Source: a virus
Direction: 5' to 3' (one strand)
IMG/VR virus record: IMGVR_UViG_3300044682_000004
Location: 1 to 42,558 of that record
DNA length: 42,558 nucleotides
The position numbers and the translations under genes are program-made. The stretch's first letter is position 1. Each line of letters starts with the position of its first letter. Below, in pieces: positions 6,444-13,603 of the stretch. The notes beneath the pieces are model-generated. The model worked only from the letters and a program-made list of their open reading frames with translations. It ran no database searches and was not told the DNA's origin.

Positions 6444-6472
6444 AGTCTACCCACGCCTCGTCAACGAGTCAA
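6444..6472 (-). promoter_or_regulatory. Sigma-70-type promoter TTGACT-17-TAGACT
   Basis: Read leftward, TTGACT (6467-6472) and TAGACT (6444-6449) are separated by exactly 17 bases. The -35 box lies just after the stop of the 269-codon gene, and the expected start point leaves a leader of about 75 bases before the GTG at 6363. It would start a unit containing the nucleotidyltransferase, TGT-like and Pup genes. Confidence 0.6.
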
Positions 6473-6474
6473 GC

Positions 6475-7284
6475 TCAGCCACCGGTCGTAAACGTCGCTG
6501 ACGCGAACACGTCTGCCTTGACGCCGGACATGTTCTTGCCACCGGCCACCAGATGAACCGTGTACATGGTCCGCTCTGCCAGTGCACCGACCTGCGCGGA
6601 CGAGACGCTGGTGAAGGTTCGCGGGTAGGACGAGACGAGCGTGGATTCGTCGCGGATCGTGCCTTTGTAGATGAAGACCTGATACTCGGATGCGGCCACG
6701 CCATTGAGCGGGCCAGGTGCGCTCCACTTCAATGCTACAGAGGTGTGCCCGGCAGTGACCCCGGTGAACTTCGGGGGACCATACGTGGACGGAGGATTCA
6801 CAGGTGCTGGTTCGGTACGATGCGGCCATGCCGAGTCATAGACCGCACTGACGTCCCAGTCGGGGTCGCTCACGTACTGCGTAGCGATAGATACCGGATA
6901 GACCTGGTTCGTAGAATCGTCGTAGTCCGCGACCCACAGGTCGTAGTCGGTACCCAGCACGTACGGGCCGGTGCCCACGCGGACAGCGGGCACGGTGGAC
7001 AAATTGCAGTAGATGGTCGGCCGGTAGTACCCTGCCGCCTTCCGCAGCCTGATCCACCCTTCGGTCTGCCCGGGGGTGGCGTCACCGTTCTCCACGTCGA
7101 GCACGTCACCCTCGTTCACGGATGCGGTGACCACGATCTGGACCTTGACAGTGGACGCGGGGAACAGGTTCCAGTCAGCGGCAGACCAGGCCCAGCCACC
7201 ATCCAGGTAACCTGCTACCATCTGCGGGTGAAGGGCCGCGATAGTCGCGGCATCCGGATAAATTCCATCGTACATTAACCGCAT
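6475..7284 (-). CDS. GH25-like hydrolase domain plus fibronectin type III domain, 269 aa; candidate lysin
   Basis: Residues 1-165 resemble GH25/DUF1906-type glycoside hydrolases: an opening YDG strand, VQIVVTAS, then VLDVENGDAT (61-70) with the acidic pair expected at the active site, and a strand ending IYCN (91-94). Residues about 178-269 form a fibronectin type III domain ('VTAGHTSVALKWSAP...', 'YQVFIYKG', 'YTVHLVAGG'). Together they suggest a muralytic or polysaccharide-degrading enzyme with a binding module. No signal peptide is seen. A GGAGAG site precedes the ATG at 7284, which overlaps the previous stop as TGATG. It may instead be a virion-associated protein. Confidence 0.55.
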   Translation of the reverse strand: MRLMYDGIYPDAATIAALHPQMVAGYLDGGWAWSAADWNLFPASTVKVQIVVTASVNEGDVLDVENGDATPGQTEGWIRLRKAAGYYRPTIYCNLSTVPAVRVGTGPYVLGTDYDLWVADYDDSTNQVYPVSIATQYVSDPDWDVSAVYDSAWPHRTEPAPVNPPSTYGPPKFTGVTAGHTSVALKWSAPGPLNGVAASEYQVFIYKGTIRDESTLVSSYPRTFTSVSSAQVGALAERTMYTVHLVAGGKNMSGVKADVFASATFTTGG

Positions 7285-7535
7285 CAGAAGCTCTCCGGGT
7301 CGACCAGCGTGTTCGGGTTGTCGACGTGGTAGGGGTTCACCGTGGTGAGCGCATCCGGGGTGTGCATGACCGGGCACTCATGCAGCCCGTGATAAGTATC
7401 AGACAGGTCCCTGCGGGCCTCCCAGGTGGCAGACTCCACGATGCCGCCGCGATCCTTGACGATCATGCGGTGCTCGCCCTCGGCCATCCCTAATTCCAGA
7501 TCGCGGTTCATACTACGAGGCTTAGCGTAAGACAT
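7284..7535 (-). CDS. Hypothetical protein, 83 aa
   Basis: ATG at 7535 with an AAGGAG site six bases upstream. The product is hydrophilic with several His, Met and acidic residues, and its central GEHRMIVKDRGGIVE looks like a beta hairpin. Coupled to the following GH25-like gene. Family unknown. Confidence 0.65.
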   Translation of the reverse strand: MSYAKPRSMNRDLELGMAEGEHRMIVKDRGGIVESATWEARRDLSDTYHGLHECPVMHTPDALTTVNPYHVDNPNTLVDPESF

Positions 7536-7560
7536 GATTCTCCTTAAGGGGTACAGTACT

Positions 7561-7569
7561 AGTCTATCA
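7561..7569 (-). promoter_or_regulatory. Possible extended -10 promoter (TGATAGACT)
   Basis: In the 35-base gap before the 83-codon gene, TGATAGACT carries both the TGN extension and the TAGACT hexamer found in the two stronger promoters at 6444 and 10697. There is no acceptable -35 box at 16-18 bases. It would start a transcript about 19 bases before the ATG. Confidence 0.35.
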
Positions 7570-7570
7570 A

Positions 7571-7930
7571 CTACGCCCAATATGGGATGCTAGGAATACT
7601 CGTAGCTTCCTGCCCGGCCGTGGTCCCGGAAAAGTCCGTAGGAGCCCGGTCATTAAGGTGCCCGGACTGGGTGTAGTTACCACCGTAGATATCATCCAGG
7701 GTGGGCTGCTGGCTGGTAGCACCGAACATAGCAGGCGGGGGCGCGTCGAACTGAGCATGAATCTCCCAGCTCTGAGTGGTGGCCTGAGCATTGATAAGCG
7801 CCTGGGCCTCAAGCATTTCCTCTCGCGTGCCCTGCTGGAAGGTGCGCTCGTACTGCACCCGATCCGTGGCGTTCTGGTAGAACGGTGGCTTGGTGAAGTC
7901 GTATTGCCCGTCAGGAAAGATATGTGCCAT
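7571..7930 (-). CDS. Hypothetical protein, 119 aa
   Basis: Hydrophilic, rich in Gln, Pro, Thr and Ser, with no cysteine or membrane segment. The first 60 residues look helical, the rest disordered. The ATG at 7930 overlaps the previous stop. Composition matches its neighbours between 7.5 and 11.4 kb, which could be virion or scaffold proteins; no direct evidence. Confidence 0.6.
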   Translation of the reverse strand: MAHIFPDGQYDFTKPPFYQNATDRVQYERTFQQGTREEMLEAQALINAQATTQSWEIHAQFDAPPPAMFGATSQQPTLDDIYGGNYTQSGHLNDRAPTDFSGTTAGQEATSIPSIPYWA

Positions 7931-8781
7931 CAGCCTGCCTGCGTTCCCTGACGTCCGCCCTTGGACATCTTTCCTCGCCCGGCGACTCGATTACCCTTGG
8001 CATCGGTGGCGATGCCCACGCCCTGCTCGATAGCATGGCGCTTGTCCGCAACCCAGGAGATAGCCTGGACCTGATGCGGGCGCATCCCTAGATTGCGAGC
8101 GGCTTCCTGGTGCGCGCCCTGGAAGTAGTCATACCGGCCCTTGGCACCTAGCCCGAGAGCCGTACCCCACTTGTTGCGCGTACCGGTAGTAATGTCGTGC
8201 GACCGTGCGTCGATGGTCACCGGGCCGGACTGCATAGGCTTGTTGATGTTCTGGAAGAAGCTACCCGTCTTCAGGTGCATCGGAAGCACCTCGTCGGGCT
8301 TCTTGTCCCCGTGCGCTAGCTGGTGGGCCTTTACGATGTCCTGGTTGGACGCGAACCGCAGGTTCTTGCCCGCCACCAGGGTATGGTCACCGCCAGCAAC
8401 CTTGGCCGCGTCCTCGTGAGACATCTGGCTGACCTCGTAGGCTGCCGGGACGTTGCGCTCCCAGTTCATGCCACCACCGGACGGAGACAGCCTGGCTATC
8501 GCCGCAGCGGCGCGCGTGGTGTTCTCTCCGCGCTGACCGGGCGACGTGGAGTTGTAGTACTCGTTCCAGTGCTTGCGCTGCTCATTGCGCGAGGCAGAGG
8601 GATCAATGCCCGCGCCGACGCGAGCTGCCTGCCGGTGCGCAGACTTGTACCAGCCCTTGCCGCCCCGGCGCTCTTCAGGCGTAGCGGAATTGACACTTGC
8701 CTCGATATTGGCGACGTGCTGGGCATGCTGCTCAGGGGTGACCGACTTAGGGTCAAGCTTCTGGAACTGCTCGTTCTTCAT
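7930..8781 (-). CDS. DUF7178-like hypothetical protein, 283 aa
   Basis: I take the ATG at 8781, preceded by a GGAG site nine bases away; longer starts at 8805 and 8895 run into the upstream gene. Residues 45-60 (GWYKSAHRQAARV), about 100-120 (AIARLSPSG...NWERN) and about 195 (VTIDARSHD) resemble the 'WYxxAH', 'A-x-LSP...W-x-x-N' and 'TIDxH' motifs of an actinobacterial/phage family I recall as DUF7178, whose function is unknown. The C-terminal 80 residues are basic (KGRYDYFQGAHQEA..., then a Lys/Arg/Gly-rich tail). Confidence 0.5.
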   Translation of the reverse strand: MKNEQFQKLDPKSVTPEQHAQHVANIEASVNSATPEERRGGKGWYKSAHRQAARVGAGIDPSASRNEQRKHWNEYYNSTSPGQRGENTTRAAAAIARLSPSGGGMNWERNVPAAYEVSQMSHEDAAKVAGGDHTLVAGKNLRFASNQDIVKAHQLAHGDKKPDEVLPMHLKTGSFFQNINKPMQSGPVTIDARSHDITTGTRNKWGTALGLGAKGRYDYFQGAHQEAARNLGMRPHQVQAISWVADKRHAIEQGVGIATDAKGNRVAGRGKMSKGGRQGTQAG

Positions 8782-8782
8782 C

Positions 8783-8965
8783 TCACCAATCTCCTTGGCT
8801 GTCATAGGGAACAATGCCCAGCCCGGTGATGCCACCGCTGGTACCGCCTGGTGTGCCGGTAGAACCATCCGGGCCATCCCATGGTTCGGGATCATTTACC
8901 GGAGTATCACCTAATCCAGGATATCCGCTGAATTGCAGGGAGCTTAGGTTATCCGTAGCTGCCAT
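8783..8965 (-). CDS. Small Gly/Pro-rich protein, 60 aa
   Basis: ATG at 8965 shares its A with the TAA of the previous gene (TAATG), which decides against the longer start at 9007. The product is acidic, Gly-, Pro- and Asp-rich and probably unstructured. Function unknown. Confidence 0.55.
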   Translation of the reverse strand: MAATDNLSSLQFSGYPGLGDTPVNDPEPWDGPDGSTGTPGGTSGGITGLGIVPYDSQGDW

Positions 8966-9393
8966 TACCGCCTCGGGTCCTGCTGTTCTTCTGCCATATG
9001 GCTCCAAGGCCCGGTACCCCGGTTAACCTTGACGATATACGCCGGGTACGTGATCTTGTCGAGCTGTACAGCGGCCTCGAAATGGTGGTGCCCGTCAACC
9101 AGCATCAGGTTATCGCGGCCCGGCCTGTCAATGGCGACCAGCGGCAGCTTCTTGCCCTTCTCGATCTCTTTGCGCTTGTCCTTGACAACGCCCGGCTCAT
9201 GAGTGGCACGCCATTCCTGGCGATCGTGATCATCAACATCCTGGAGCGAGACCTTAGTCCGCTCGACATGAATGCTGTCCTCCTTCAGCCACTTGATGTC
9301 GCTTTTGGAGAAGTTCTTCCTGAGCTGCTTGATAAGGGCCTTCTTGTCGCCCGGGTCACCCTGGCTGAACTGCCTGGAGAACTCAATGCTCAT
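8965..9393 (-). CDS. ParB/sulfiredoxin-like domain protein, 142 aa
   Basis: The segment LPLVAIDRPG...LVDGHHHFEAAVQLD (about residues 85-115) resembles the core of the ParB/Srx nuclease fold, with DGHHH in the place of the G-x-R/H-R nucleotide-binding motif, followed by the usual 'EAA' helix. The N-terminal half is basic. Without a helix-turn-helix or long C-terminus it is not a full partition protein; phage versions of this fold include nucleases, CTPases and kinases. The ATG at 9393 lies in an ATGA overlap, against the longer start at 9417. Confidence 0.6.
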   Translation of the reverse strand: MSIEFSRQFSQGDPGDKKALIKQLRKNFSKSDIKWLKEDSIHVERTKVSLQDVDDHDRQEWRATHEPGVVKDKRKEIEKGKKLPLVAIDRPGRDNLMLVDGHHHFEAAVQLDKITYPAYIVKVNRGTGPWSHMAEEQQDPRR

Positions 9394-9977
9394 TGGGCAA
9401 CGTTCACCCCAGACCACGGTGGCAGGCTGCGCGCGATACGGGCAGCCCGGGTCGGATCGGTCATGGTCATGGGCATGGGGTTCTTAGCCGGATCGACACC
9501 ATACTGCCGGGCCATCTTCATCTGCTCCGGAGGAGTGAGCCCGGCTGTGCGTCCCTGGTGCGCCAGGCGCTCAACAGGGTTGCCCGAGCTGGTCCAGCGC
9601 TGTGTGCTGATGGTGTTGCCATCCTGCACCGCACTCTGGGCCTGGAGAGCTAATCCGGCGTCTGGGTTGACTTCGGGCGTCCAGTAGTAGCTATCGCGAC
9701 CGATCTTCTCGCCCTTATGGACACCACGCTGGTAGGATCGGTCATTGAGCCGCTTCTGCAGCGTTCCGTAAAGCTTGTCCTCATTCCGGTCAGTGATCGT
9801 GCCGAGATAGCCATCGGGATAGTCAGCCCCAGGAATAGGAGTGGAACCCATTCGCTTACGGTCCAGGGCATCACGAGCAGCAGTGAATCCACCACCACCG
9901 CCACCGACAGTAGTGCCACCAGATGCGCCCTGGTAGTTGTCATTGGTGCTCACCCACCAGTTATTTCCGCCCGCCAC
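9390..9977 (-). CDS. Hypothetical protein with polyglycine segment, 195 aa
   Basis: GTG start at 9977. Residues 15-32 are a Gly-rich linker with six consecutive Gly, and the remainder is polar with many Thr, Gln, Arg and Pro. Composition suggests a virion or scaffolding component, but no domain is recognised. Coupled by ATGA to the ParB-like gene. Confidence 0.6.
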   Translation of the reverse strand: MAGGNNWWVSTNDNYQGASGGTTVGGGGGGFTAARDALDRKRMGSTPIPGADYPDGYLGTITDRNEDKLYGTLQKRLNDRSYQRGVHKGEKIGRDSYYWTPEVNPDAGLALQAQSAVQDGNTISTQRWTSSGNPVERLAHQGRTAGLTPPEQMKMARQYGVDPAKNPMPMTMTDPTRAARIARSLPPWSGVNVAQ

Positions 9978-9983
9978 AACGCC

Positions 9984-10196
9984 CTACTTTCGCGGATTGC
10001 CAGCACTATACGGACTATTGCCCAACTGGACATTCATGCGGTCGCGGTAGGCATTCTTGGTCTGCTCATGCTGATCACTGAGGCTCATGTGAAACTGGGC
10101 AGTACGCCCGGAAGTCCATTTACCGGGCTCAACTTCATCCCAGTCGCCCGTGTTGAGCAGGTTGGCGTTGGACTCGCGATCAGGATTGCTCTTCAT
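9984..10196 (-). CDS. Small hydrophilic protein, 70 aa
   Basis: ATG at 10196 overlaps the previous TGA (TGATG). The product is rich in Asn, Asp, Ser and Gln, with a charged helix in the middle (SDQHEQTKNAYRDRMN). No family recognised. Confidence 0.55.
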   Translation of the reverse strand: MKSNPDRESNANLLNTGDWDEVEPGKWTSGRTAQFHMSLSDQHEQTKNAYRDRMNVQLGNSPYSAGNPRK

Positions 10197-10450
10197 CAGC
10201 CTAGCTGCCTGTTCATCTTCTCGGCATCGGAGCCCGACTCGAAATGAGCATTGCGGGATTCACCAGAACTGCTGCGTTCCTCCGGAGACGTGTTCTTGAA
10301 ATAGGTCTGAGCCATCCAGCCCGGCTCGCTGCCAGTCGTGCTAGACCCGTCTATGTGCGTCTGGCCACCACGCATGTTCTCCTCGGTGGTATTAGAAGCC
10401 TTGGGCGTACTGTTACCGCCGATGTTGTCGGAAAGATCCTTACGAAGCAT
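10196..10450 (-). CDS. Small Ser/Gly/Glu-rich protein, 84 aa
   Basis: ATG at 10450 shares its A with the TGA of the preceding 59-codon gene. The sequence is low-complexity, rich in Ser, Thr, Gly, Glu and Asn, and probably disordered. Function unknown. Confidence 0.55.
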   Translation of the reverse strand: MLRKDLSDNIGGNSTPKASNTTEENMRGGQTHIDGSSTTGSEPGWMAQTYFKNTSPEERSSSGESRNAHFESGSDAEKMNRQLG

Positions 10451-10629
10451 CAGTTTTCTCCGTACTCGCCCGGGAAGGTCAGGGCCTCATGGTCTGCTAC
10501 ATGGTTCTGGATGGAAGTGAGGAACGAGTCGGTACGCCCTTCAGGACGCTTCGGGGACTCGTGCCAGCTGGACCGGGCCTTCTTATCGATGTACGCGAGT
10601 TCCCGTTCCGAGCTGTAGTCTTTACCCAT
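10450..10629 (-). CDS. Small hypothetical protein, 59 aa
   Basis: A complete frame from an ATG at 10629 to a TGA at 10450, preceded by an AAGGA site about eight bases away, and the first gene after the promoter at 10697-10725 and the hairpin at 10662-10689. The product is charged (MGKDYSSERELAYIDKKARS...) and ends in an acidic/aromatic tail. No family recognised. Confidence 0.6.
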   Translation of the reverse strand: MGKDYSSERELAYIDKKARSSWHESPKRPEGRTDSFLTSIQNHVADHEALTFPGEYGEN

Positions 10630-10661
10630 CCTGCTTGTCCTTACTTCCTAGGGATTTAGGG

Positions 10662-10689
10662 CGTGACCACCACACCGTGGATGGTCACG
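10662..10689 (-). terminator. Compact hairpin, 8+4 bp stem with 3-base loop
   Basis: CGTGACCA and TGGTCACG flank CCAC-GGT-GTGG, giving a 12-bp stem with one bulged T and a three-base loop. It lies in the 70-base gap after the 120-codon gene. There is no U-run, so it is either a Rho-independent-like stop of the kind seen in actinobacteria, or an mRNA 5' structure for the transcript that starts at the overlapping promoter. Confidence 0.5.
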
Positions 10690-10696
10690 TTGTATC

Positions 10697-10725
10697 AGTC
10701 TAGATGACGCGACCGGCGTTGTCAC
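10697..10725 (-). promoter_or_regulatory. Promoter candidate GTGACA-17-TAGACT
   Basis: GTGACA (10720-10725) and TAGACT (10697-10702) read leftward with a 17-base spacer, overlapping the stop codon of the 120-codon gene. The -10 hexamer is identical to that of the promoter at 6444. The predicted start lies just before the hairpin at 10662-10689. Confidence 0.5.
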
Positions 10726-11062
10726 GCCCGGAAGCGCGGTAGAAGTCGCCCTTGCCAGCCTTGGATGGCACGGTGCGCATGCCCCGCTGCGTCTGGCTGG
10801 ACTCCGGGCTGTTGCTGTAGTTGATAGTAGCAACAGGGGTACACGCCGGGCCATCACCGCCGTGGATCAGCCACGGACGGCGGTTAGCCTTGCCGCCCAC
10901 GGGACCCTGGTCGGTCGTGGTGGACTTCTTGGCCACCGGCATGGTGTAGGGGGTGCGGTTGCCCGAGACGTTGACAAGATGGTCAGTCAGGGTTTCGTCA
11001 CCCATCTTGGGGAAGGTCGTCTGCTCATTGTCAGAGAACGGGCGGGAAGCCTTGCGAGCCAT
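10700..11062 (-). CDS. Hypothetical protein, 120 aa
   Basis: ATG at 11062 with an AGGAG site. The product is basic and polar, with many Ser, Thr, Pro and Gly and no strong secondary-structure pattern (GKANRRPWLIHGGDGPAC in the middle). It could be a small virion protein. Family unknown. Confidence 0.6.
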   Translation of the reverse strand: MARKASRPFSDNEQTTFPKMGDETLTDHLVNVSGNRTPYTMPVAKKSTTTDQGPVGGKANRRPWLIHGGDGPACTPVATINYSNSPESSQTQRGMRTVPSKAGKGDFYRASGRDNAGRVI

Positions 11063-11070
11063 AATTACTC

Positions 11071-11382
11071 CTAGGTAACGGCGTTCATGTTCGGGCTGAG
11101 AAGCGGGCGCTCGGCCTGGTAAGTTGACTGGCTGGAACCATTAGAACTAGGAAGCATTCCGCCGCCTACTAGCTGCCGTCCCCGGTCAGTCGCAGACATG
11201 CCATTACCCGTGGCTACCGGGGGCGTGATAACACTGGTAGGGTGATAACCTTGCCCGGCCACGGCATTCTGAGCCTGCGCGGAACTGATGAGCCCGCCAG
11301 TCTCGTGTACTCCGGTGCCGAACGCCATGGTCCGGCTGCCCGGCGCGCTCTCTTCGAGCGCTGGGTCGTTCAGGTCAGCCAT
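11071..11382 (-). CDS. Hypothetical Ser/Gly/Ala-rich protein, 103 aa
   Basis: Low-complexity, polar sequence without charged clusters, probably disordered (many Gly, Ser, Ala, Thr and Pro). ATG at 11382 has only a weak ribosome-binding site; the 46-base upstream gap holds a TACAAT hexamer but no -35 partner. No family recognised. Confidence 0.55.
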   Translation of the reverse strand: MADLNDPALEESAPGSRTMAFGTGVHETGGLISSAQAQNAVAGQGYHPTSVITPPVATGNGMSATDRGRQLVGGGMLPSSNGSSQSTYQAERPLLSPNMNAVT

Positions 11383-11428
11383 CCGGAATCCCCTAGGTAT
11401 AAGCAGTCTGCTACTACTATTGTAGCCC

Positions 11429-11725
11429 CTACCAGGCTTCCACGCGGAGCGTGATAGCGGTTACCTGCTCCTCGTCTCCGACAGGCCCGACACTTACTGT
11501 ACAAAAACCGGGCGTACACACTAAGTCCACGCCACGGGGAGCCACGTGCCCACGGGCCACCGCGATGGCTTTGACGGCCTGGCTGAGGGCACCAGCGCCG
11601 ATCGCACGGAGGGATATAGGCTGATCGTCGTATATGGCATGAGATATGGCCGAAGCGAGCCCGGGCACCGACGTGGTTGACTTTACTCGCAGCAGGATCT
11701 CCTGCTTGTCCTTATCGTCACCCAT
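11429..11725 (-). CDS. SpoVS-like protein, 98 aa
   Basis: Residues 38-72 (ISLRAIGAGALSQAVKAIAV, then ARGHVAPRGVDLVCTPGF) match the core signature of stage V sporulation protein S, in which 'AIGAGA-x-NQAVKAIAIARG' is followed by a strand and a conserved Pro-x-F. SpoVS folds like the nucleic-acid-binding protein Alba and affects septation and sporulation in Bacillus; its biochemical role is not settled. The length is close to the family's roughly 86 residues, with a short charged N-terminal extension. A GGAG site precedes the ATG at 11725. In a phage of a sporulating or filamentous host it could act on host development or bind phage DNA. Confidence 0.8.
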   Translation of the reverse strand: MGDDKDKQEILLRVKSTTSVPGLASAISHAIYDDQPISLRAIGAGALSQAVKAIAVARGHVAPRGVDLVCTPGFCTVSVGPVGDEEQVTAITLRVEAW

Positions 11726-11726
11726 A

Positions 11727-12158
11727 TCAATGCTCCGTCTGTGGCTTCTCCCCTCTTAGAATAGCCTGCGCGGGCATACTGGTGATAACTTCTATAGCTC
11801 GTGCAAGAGCTGCCGGATCATCCCGAAGGTGTCCAAGGATGTTATTACACGGGCGGCAGAGAAGTGCTCGGACAGCCTCAAGTCGGTCTCCGATCGCATG
11901 GTCGTGGTCAACCGATAGCCTGCGAGTTTTGCCCGTAGCTCTCTGGCAGATATAACAGCGTCCGTCTTGAGCGCGGTAAAGCCGGTCGTACTGAGCCGCT
12001 GTGAGTCCATATCTCTCCCATATGGCCCGAGTGTGAGCACCCTTAGACCGTAACTGTTTCATCTCCCTACCGCATTTGAAACAGTATTTCAAGTTGGCTT
12101 GACGAGCGCCCTTCTTGCCTCCGCAGTGCTGACACGATTTGCCGGTCCAAGCGCTCAC
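11727..12158 (-). CDS. Recombination endonuclease VII-like HNH nuclease, 143 aa
   Basis: Two N-terminal CxxC pairs (9-12 and 26-29) and a C-terminal nuclease unit: CYIC (68-71), LSVDHDH (82-88), and LLCRPCNNILG (99-109). This is the zinc-bound His-Me (HNH) finger of endonuclease VII, the T4 enzyme that cuts branched DNA and clears junctions before packaging. It is preceded by a helix rich in Tyr and Arg (YGLTAAQYDRLYRAQDG), also typical. GTG start at 12158 with an AGGAG site. Because HNH enzymes are also mobile, a free-standing homing role cannot be excluded, but the neighbours argue for recombination. Confidence 0.82.
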   Translation of the reverse strand: MSAWTGKSCQHCGGKKGARQANLKYCFKCGREMKQLRSKGAHTRAIWERYGLTAAQYDRLYRAQDGRCYICQRATGKTRRLSVDHDHAIGDRLEAVRALLCRPCNNILGHLRDDPAALARAIEVITSMPAQAILRGEKPQTEH

Positions 12159-12160
12159 GG

Positions 12161-12427
12161 CTAATCTCCTAGATCGAGAATAAGCTTCAGCAGGTCGTCT
12201 TTAGTGTATTCCTCTTCGCCAAGGAACGAGATCTGAAAGGTGACCACACTCTCAATATATCCGTCCGTGTTCGCCCGTTTCTCAATGGTGATCTTCTCGG
12301 CGTTCCTGAGCACCAGCAGAGTGTCATACATGTTCTCTGCAGCGAGACACACGCTTCGCACGACATCAGGGTCCAGGCGGTCAGGAATGTGCTTGGCGGT
12401 CGCGGCTAGGTCGGTGTAGATGCTCAC
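12161..12427 (-). CDS. Hypothetical protein, 88 aa
   Basis: GTG start at 12427 overlaps the previous TGA (GTGA). Helical N-terminus followed by two probable strands (ITIEKRANTDG...VTFQISFLGEEE). Acidic overall. No family recognised. Confidence 0.6.
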   Translation of the reverse strand: MSIYTDLAATAKHIPDRLDPDVVRSVCLAAENMYDTLLVLRNAEKITIEKRANTDGYIESVVTFQISFLGEEEYTKDDLLKLILDLGD

Positions 12428-12747
12428 GGGATATTGCCTGACTCACGGCATGCGATGGCCAAGCATCTCCAGGCAGCGTGTACCAATGGATGAGCCCCGG
12501 AATCCGGGTCCTTCATCTCGCCGCGCTTCCACTTGGTGAGGTGCGAGAGGATAGCAGCCTCATGGGTGAGATCCTTGTGCCAGGGTGGTTTCTCGCCCGT
12601 CTGCCGTTTCTTCGAGCCGTCGCCCGTGGCCTTCTCCAGCTCCGTCAGGAACCGGCAGAGAACATCCTCGCGTTCTGCAGCCCAGGTGTCCTCATCAGGC
12701 AACTTAGACCGCGCGTCTGCGTTTAACGGATACGTCTTCTTGGCCAC
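12424..12747 (-). CDS. DUF5664-type protein, putative dATP/dGTP diphosphohydrolase-related, 107 aa
   Basis: The C-terminal half carries the family pattern: a Trp-x-x-Asp, then HEAAILSHLTKWKRGEMKD, then SGAHPLVHAAWRCLAIA. This layout is that of DUF5664 phage proteins, related to all-alpha nucleotide pyrophosphohydrolases that adjust dNTP pools. I take the GTG at 12747 as the start, since the 43-base overlap with the upstream gene is then modest. A promoter-like sequence lies just upstream (12797-12825). Confidence 0.6.
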   Translation of the reverse strand: MAKKTYPLNADARSKLPDEDTWAAEREDVLCRFLTELEKATGDGSKKRQTGEKPPWHKDLTHEAAILSHLTKWKRGEMKDPDSGAHPLVHAAWRCLAIACRESGNIP

Positions 12748-13603
12748 AGTACCTGCACTCTCCTTCGCACCTAGGGAAGGGCTTCCCCTCCCGCACACAG
12801 TATGCTATCTGCCCGGCTATGTCAAGCATGGGCTGCACGCGCTCTTCGCTGTACTTGATGGTGAATTCCTTGGCCATCTGATTGGCCTTGAACTCGTACA
12901 CGTAGGTCATGGTGTCGAACGGAAGCCCCATCCGCCTGGCTAGCCAGAGGTAGATGTCGCCCTGCTTCAGGTGGGACTTGAGCGGGCGCGTAATGCTCTT
13001 GAACAGCCCGTTAAGGTCGGTGAGCTGGCCCTGCTGGTGCTGCTTCAGCAGCTCAGGTGCGTCGATGCGGATGGTGCCCAGGCCGACGCTCTTGAACTCC
13101 AGCAGGGTACTGTTCATAGCCCCGTCAGCATGCCCGGCGATCATGTACTCGTCATCGTGCAGCGGGATCTCATCATATTCCCACCAGTGAACGAACCCGG
13201 AACCGCAGCTAGACGTTTCCGCCATGTTCGGGTGCGTCACTCCGGAGATGACTTCGTTGCACAAACGACAGCGCCAGTCACCCCAGAGCATATCAGCGCC
13301 CCGTAACCAGCCCTGCCACTTGTTGTGGATCTGGTTGCCCTCTGCGAAGATGCTGGTCCTTACGAAATCGAAGGGCTCTAACTCAGGAAGTCTCGTTCCC
13401 GTAATGCGATCAAAAGTGGATCGCGGACACCAATCTGGCTTGGCCATTTCCGAAGGGTGGATGATGTCAGTGCGGCGCGCTGCGTCTGGTGCATATGCAC
13501 GGAGAAGGTAGTCCTTGACGACCGGAATAACAATTCCAGGCTGTGCTTTGTTCCTAAGGTGCTGCCCGAGCGGTCCATCGACCTTAACCGTCGTCTTCCT
13601 CAT
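12704..13603 (-). CDS. Cas4/RecB-like PD-(D/E)XK exonuclease, 299 aa
   Basis: The order of motifs matches Cas4-like nucleases: an N-terminal HPSEMAKPDWC block (49-59) with the first cluster cysteine, a GHADGAM stretch (157-163) with the metal-binding Asp, the E-x-K of LLEFKS (167-172), a Gln in QGDIYLW (214-220), and three closing cysteines (C279, C283, C286) that with C59 could hold an Fe-S cluster. Residues 112-133 add a further CRLC...C pair. Phage members process DNA ends for recombination. It lies in a block with RecA, a resolvase-like protein and endonuclease VII, so a recombination role is more likely than CRISPR adaptation. Confidence 0.8.
   Translation of the reverse strand: MRKTTVKVDGPLGQHLRNKAQPGIVIPVVKDYLLRAYAPDAARRTDIIHPSEMAKPDWCPRSTFDRITGTRLPELEPFDFVRTSIFAEGNQIHNKWQGWLRGADMLWGDWRCRLCNEVISGVTHPNMAETSSCGSGFVHWWEYDEIPLHDDEYMIAGHADGAMNSTLLEFKSVGLGTIRIDAPELLKQHQQGQLTDLNGLFKSITRPLKSHLKQGDIYLWLARRMGLPFDTMTYVYEFKANQMAKEFTIKYSEERVQPMLDIAGQIAYCVREGKPFPRCEGECRYCGQEDVSVKRRRAV
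12797..12825 (-). promoter_or_regulatory. Promoter candidate TTGACA-17-TACTGT inside the Cas4-like gene
   Basis: TTGACA (12820-12825) and TACTGT (12797-12802) are 17 bases apart in the leftward direction, about 50 bases before the GTG of the DUF5664 gene. The position inside a coding region makes a chance match possible. Confidence 0.35.

Noticed and set aside
6553-7278. 241-codon open frame on the plus strand
   Set aside because: Antisense to the GH25-like/FN3 gene, whose motifs are clear; no independent evidence.
11383-11428. Promoter around a TACAAT hexamer before the 103-codon gene
   Set aside because: No -35 hexamer at 16-18 bases and no extended -10; the hexamer alone is weak evidence.
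12704-13603. CRISPR adaptation role for the Cas4-like nuclease
   Set aside because: No cas1, cas2 or repeat array is visible, and the neighbours are RecA-like and junction-processing genes.
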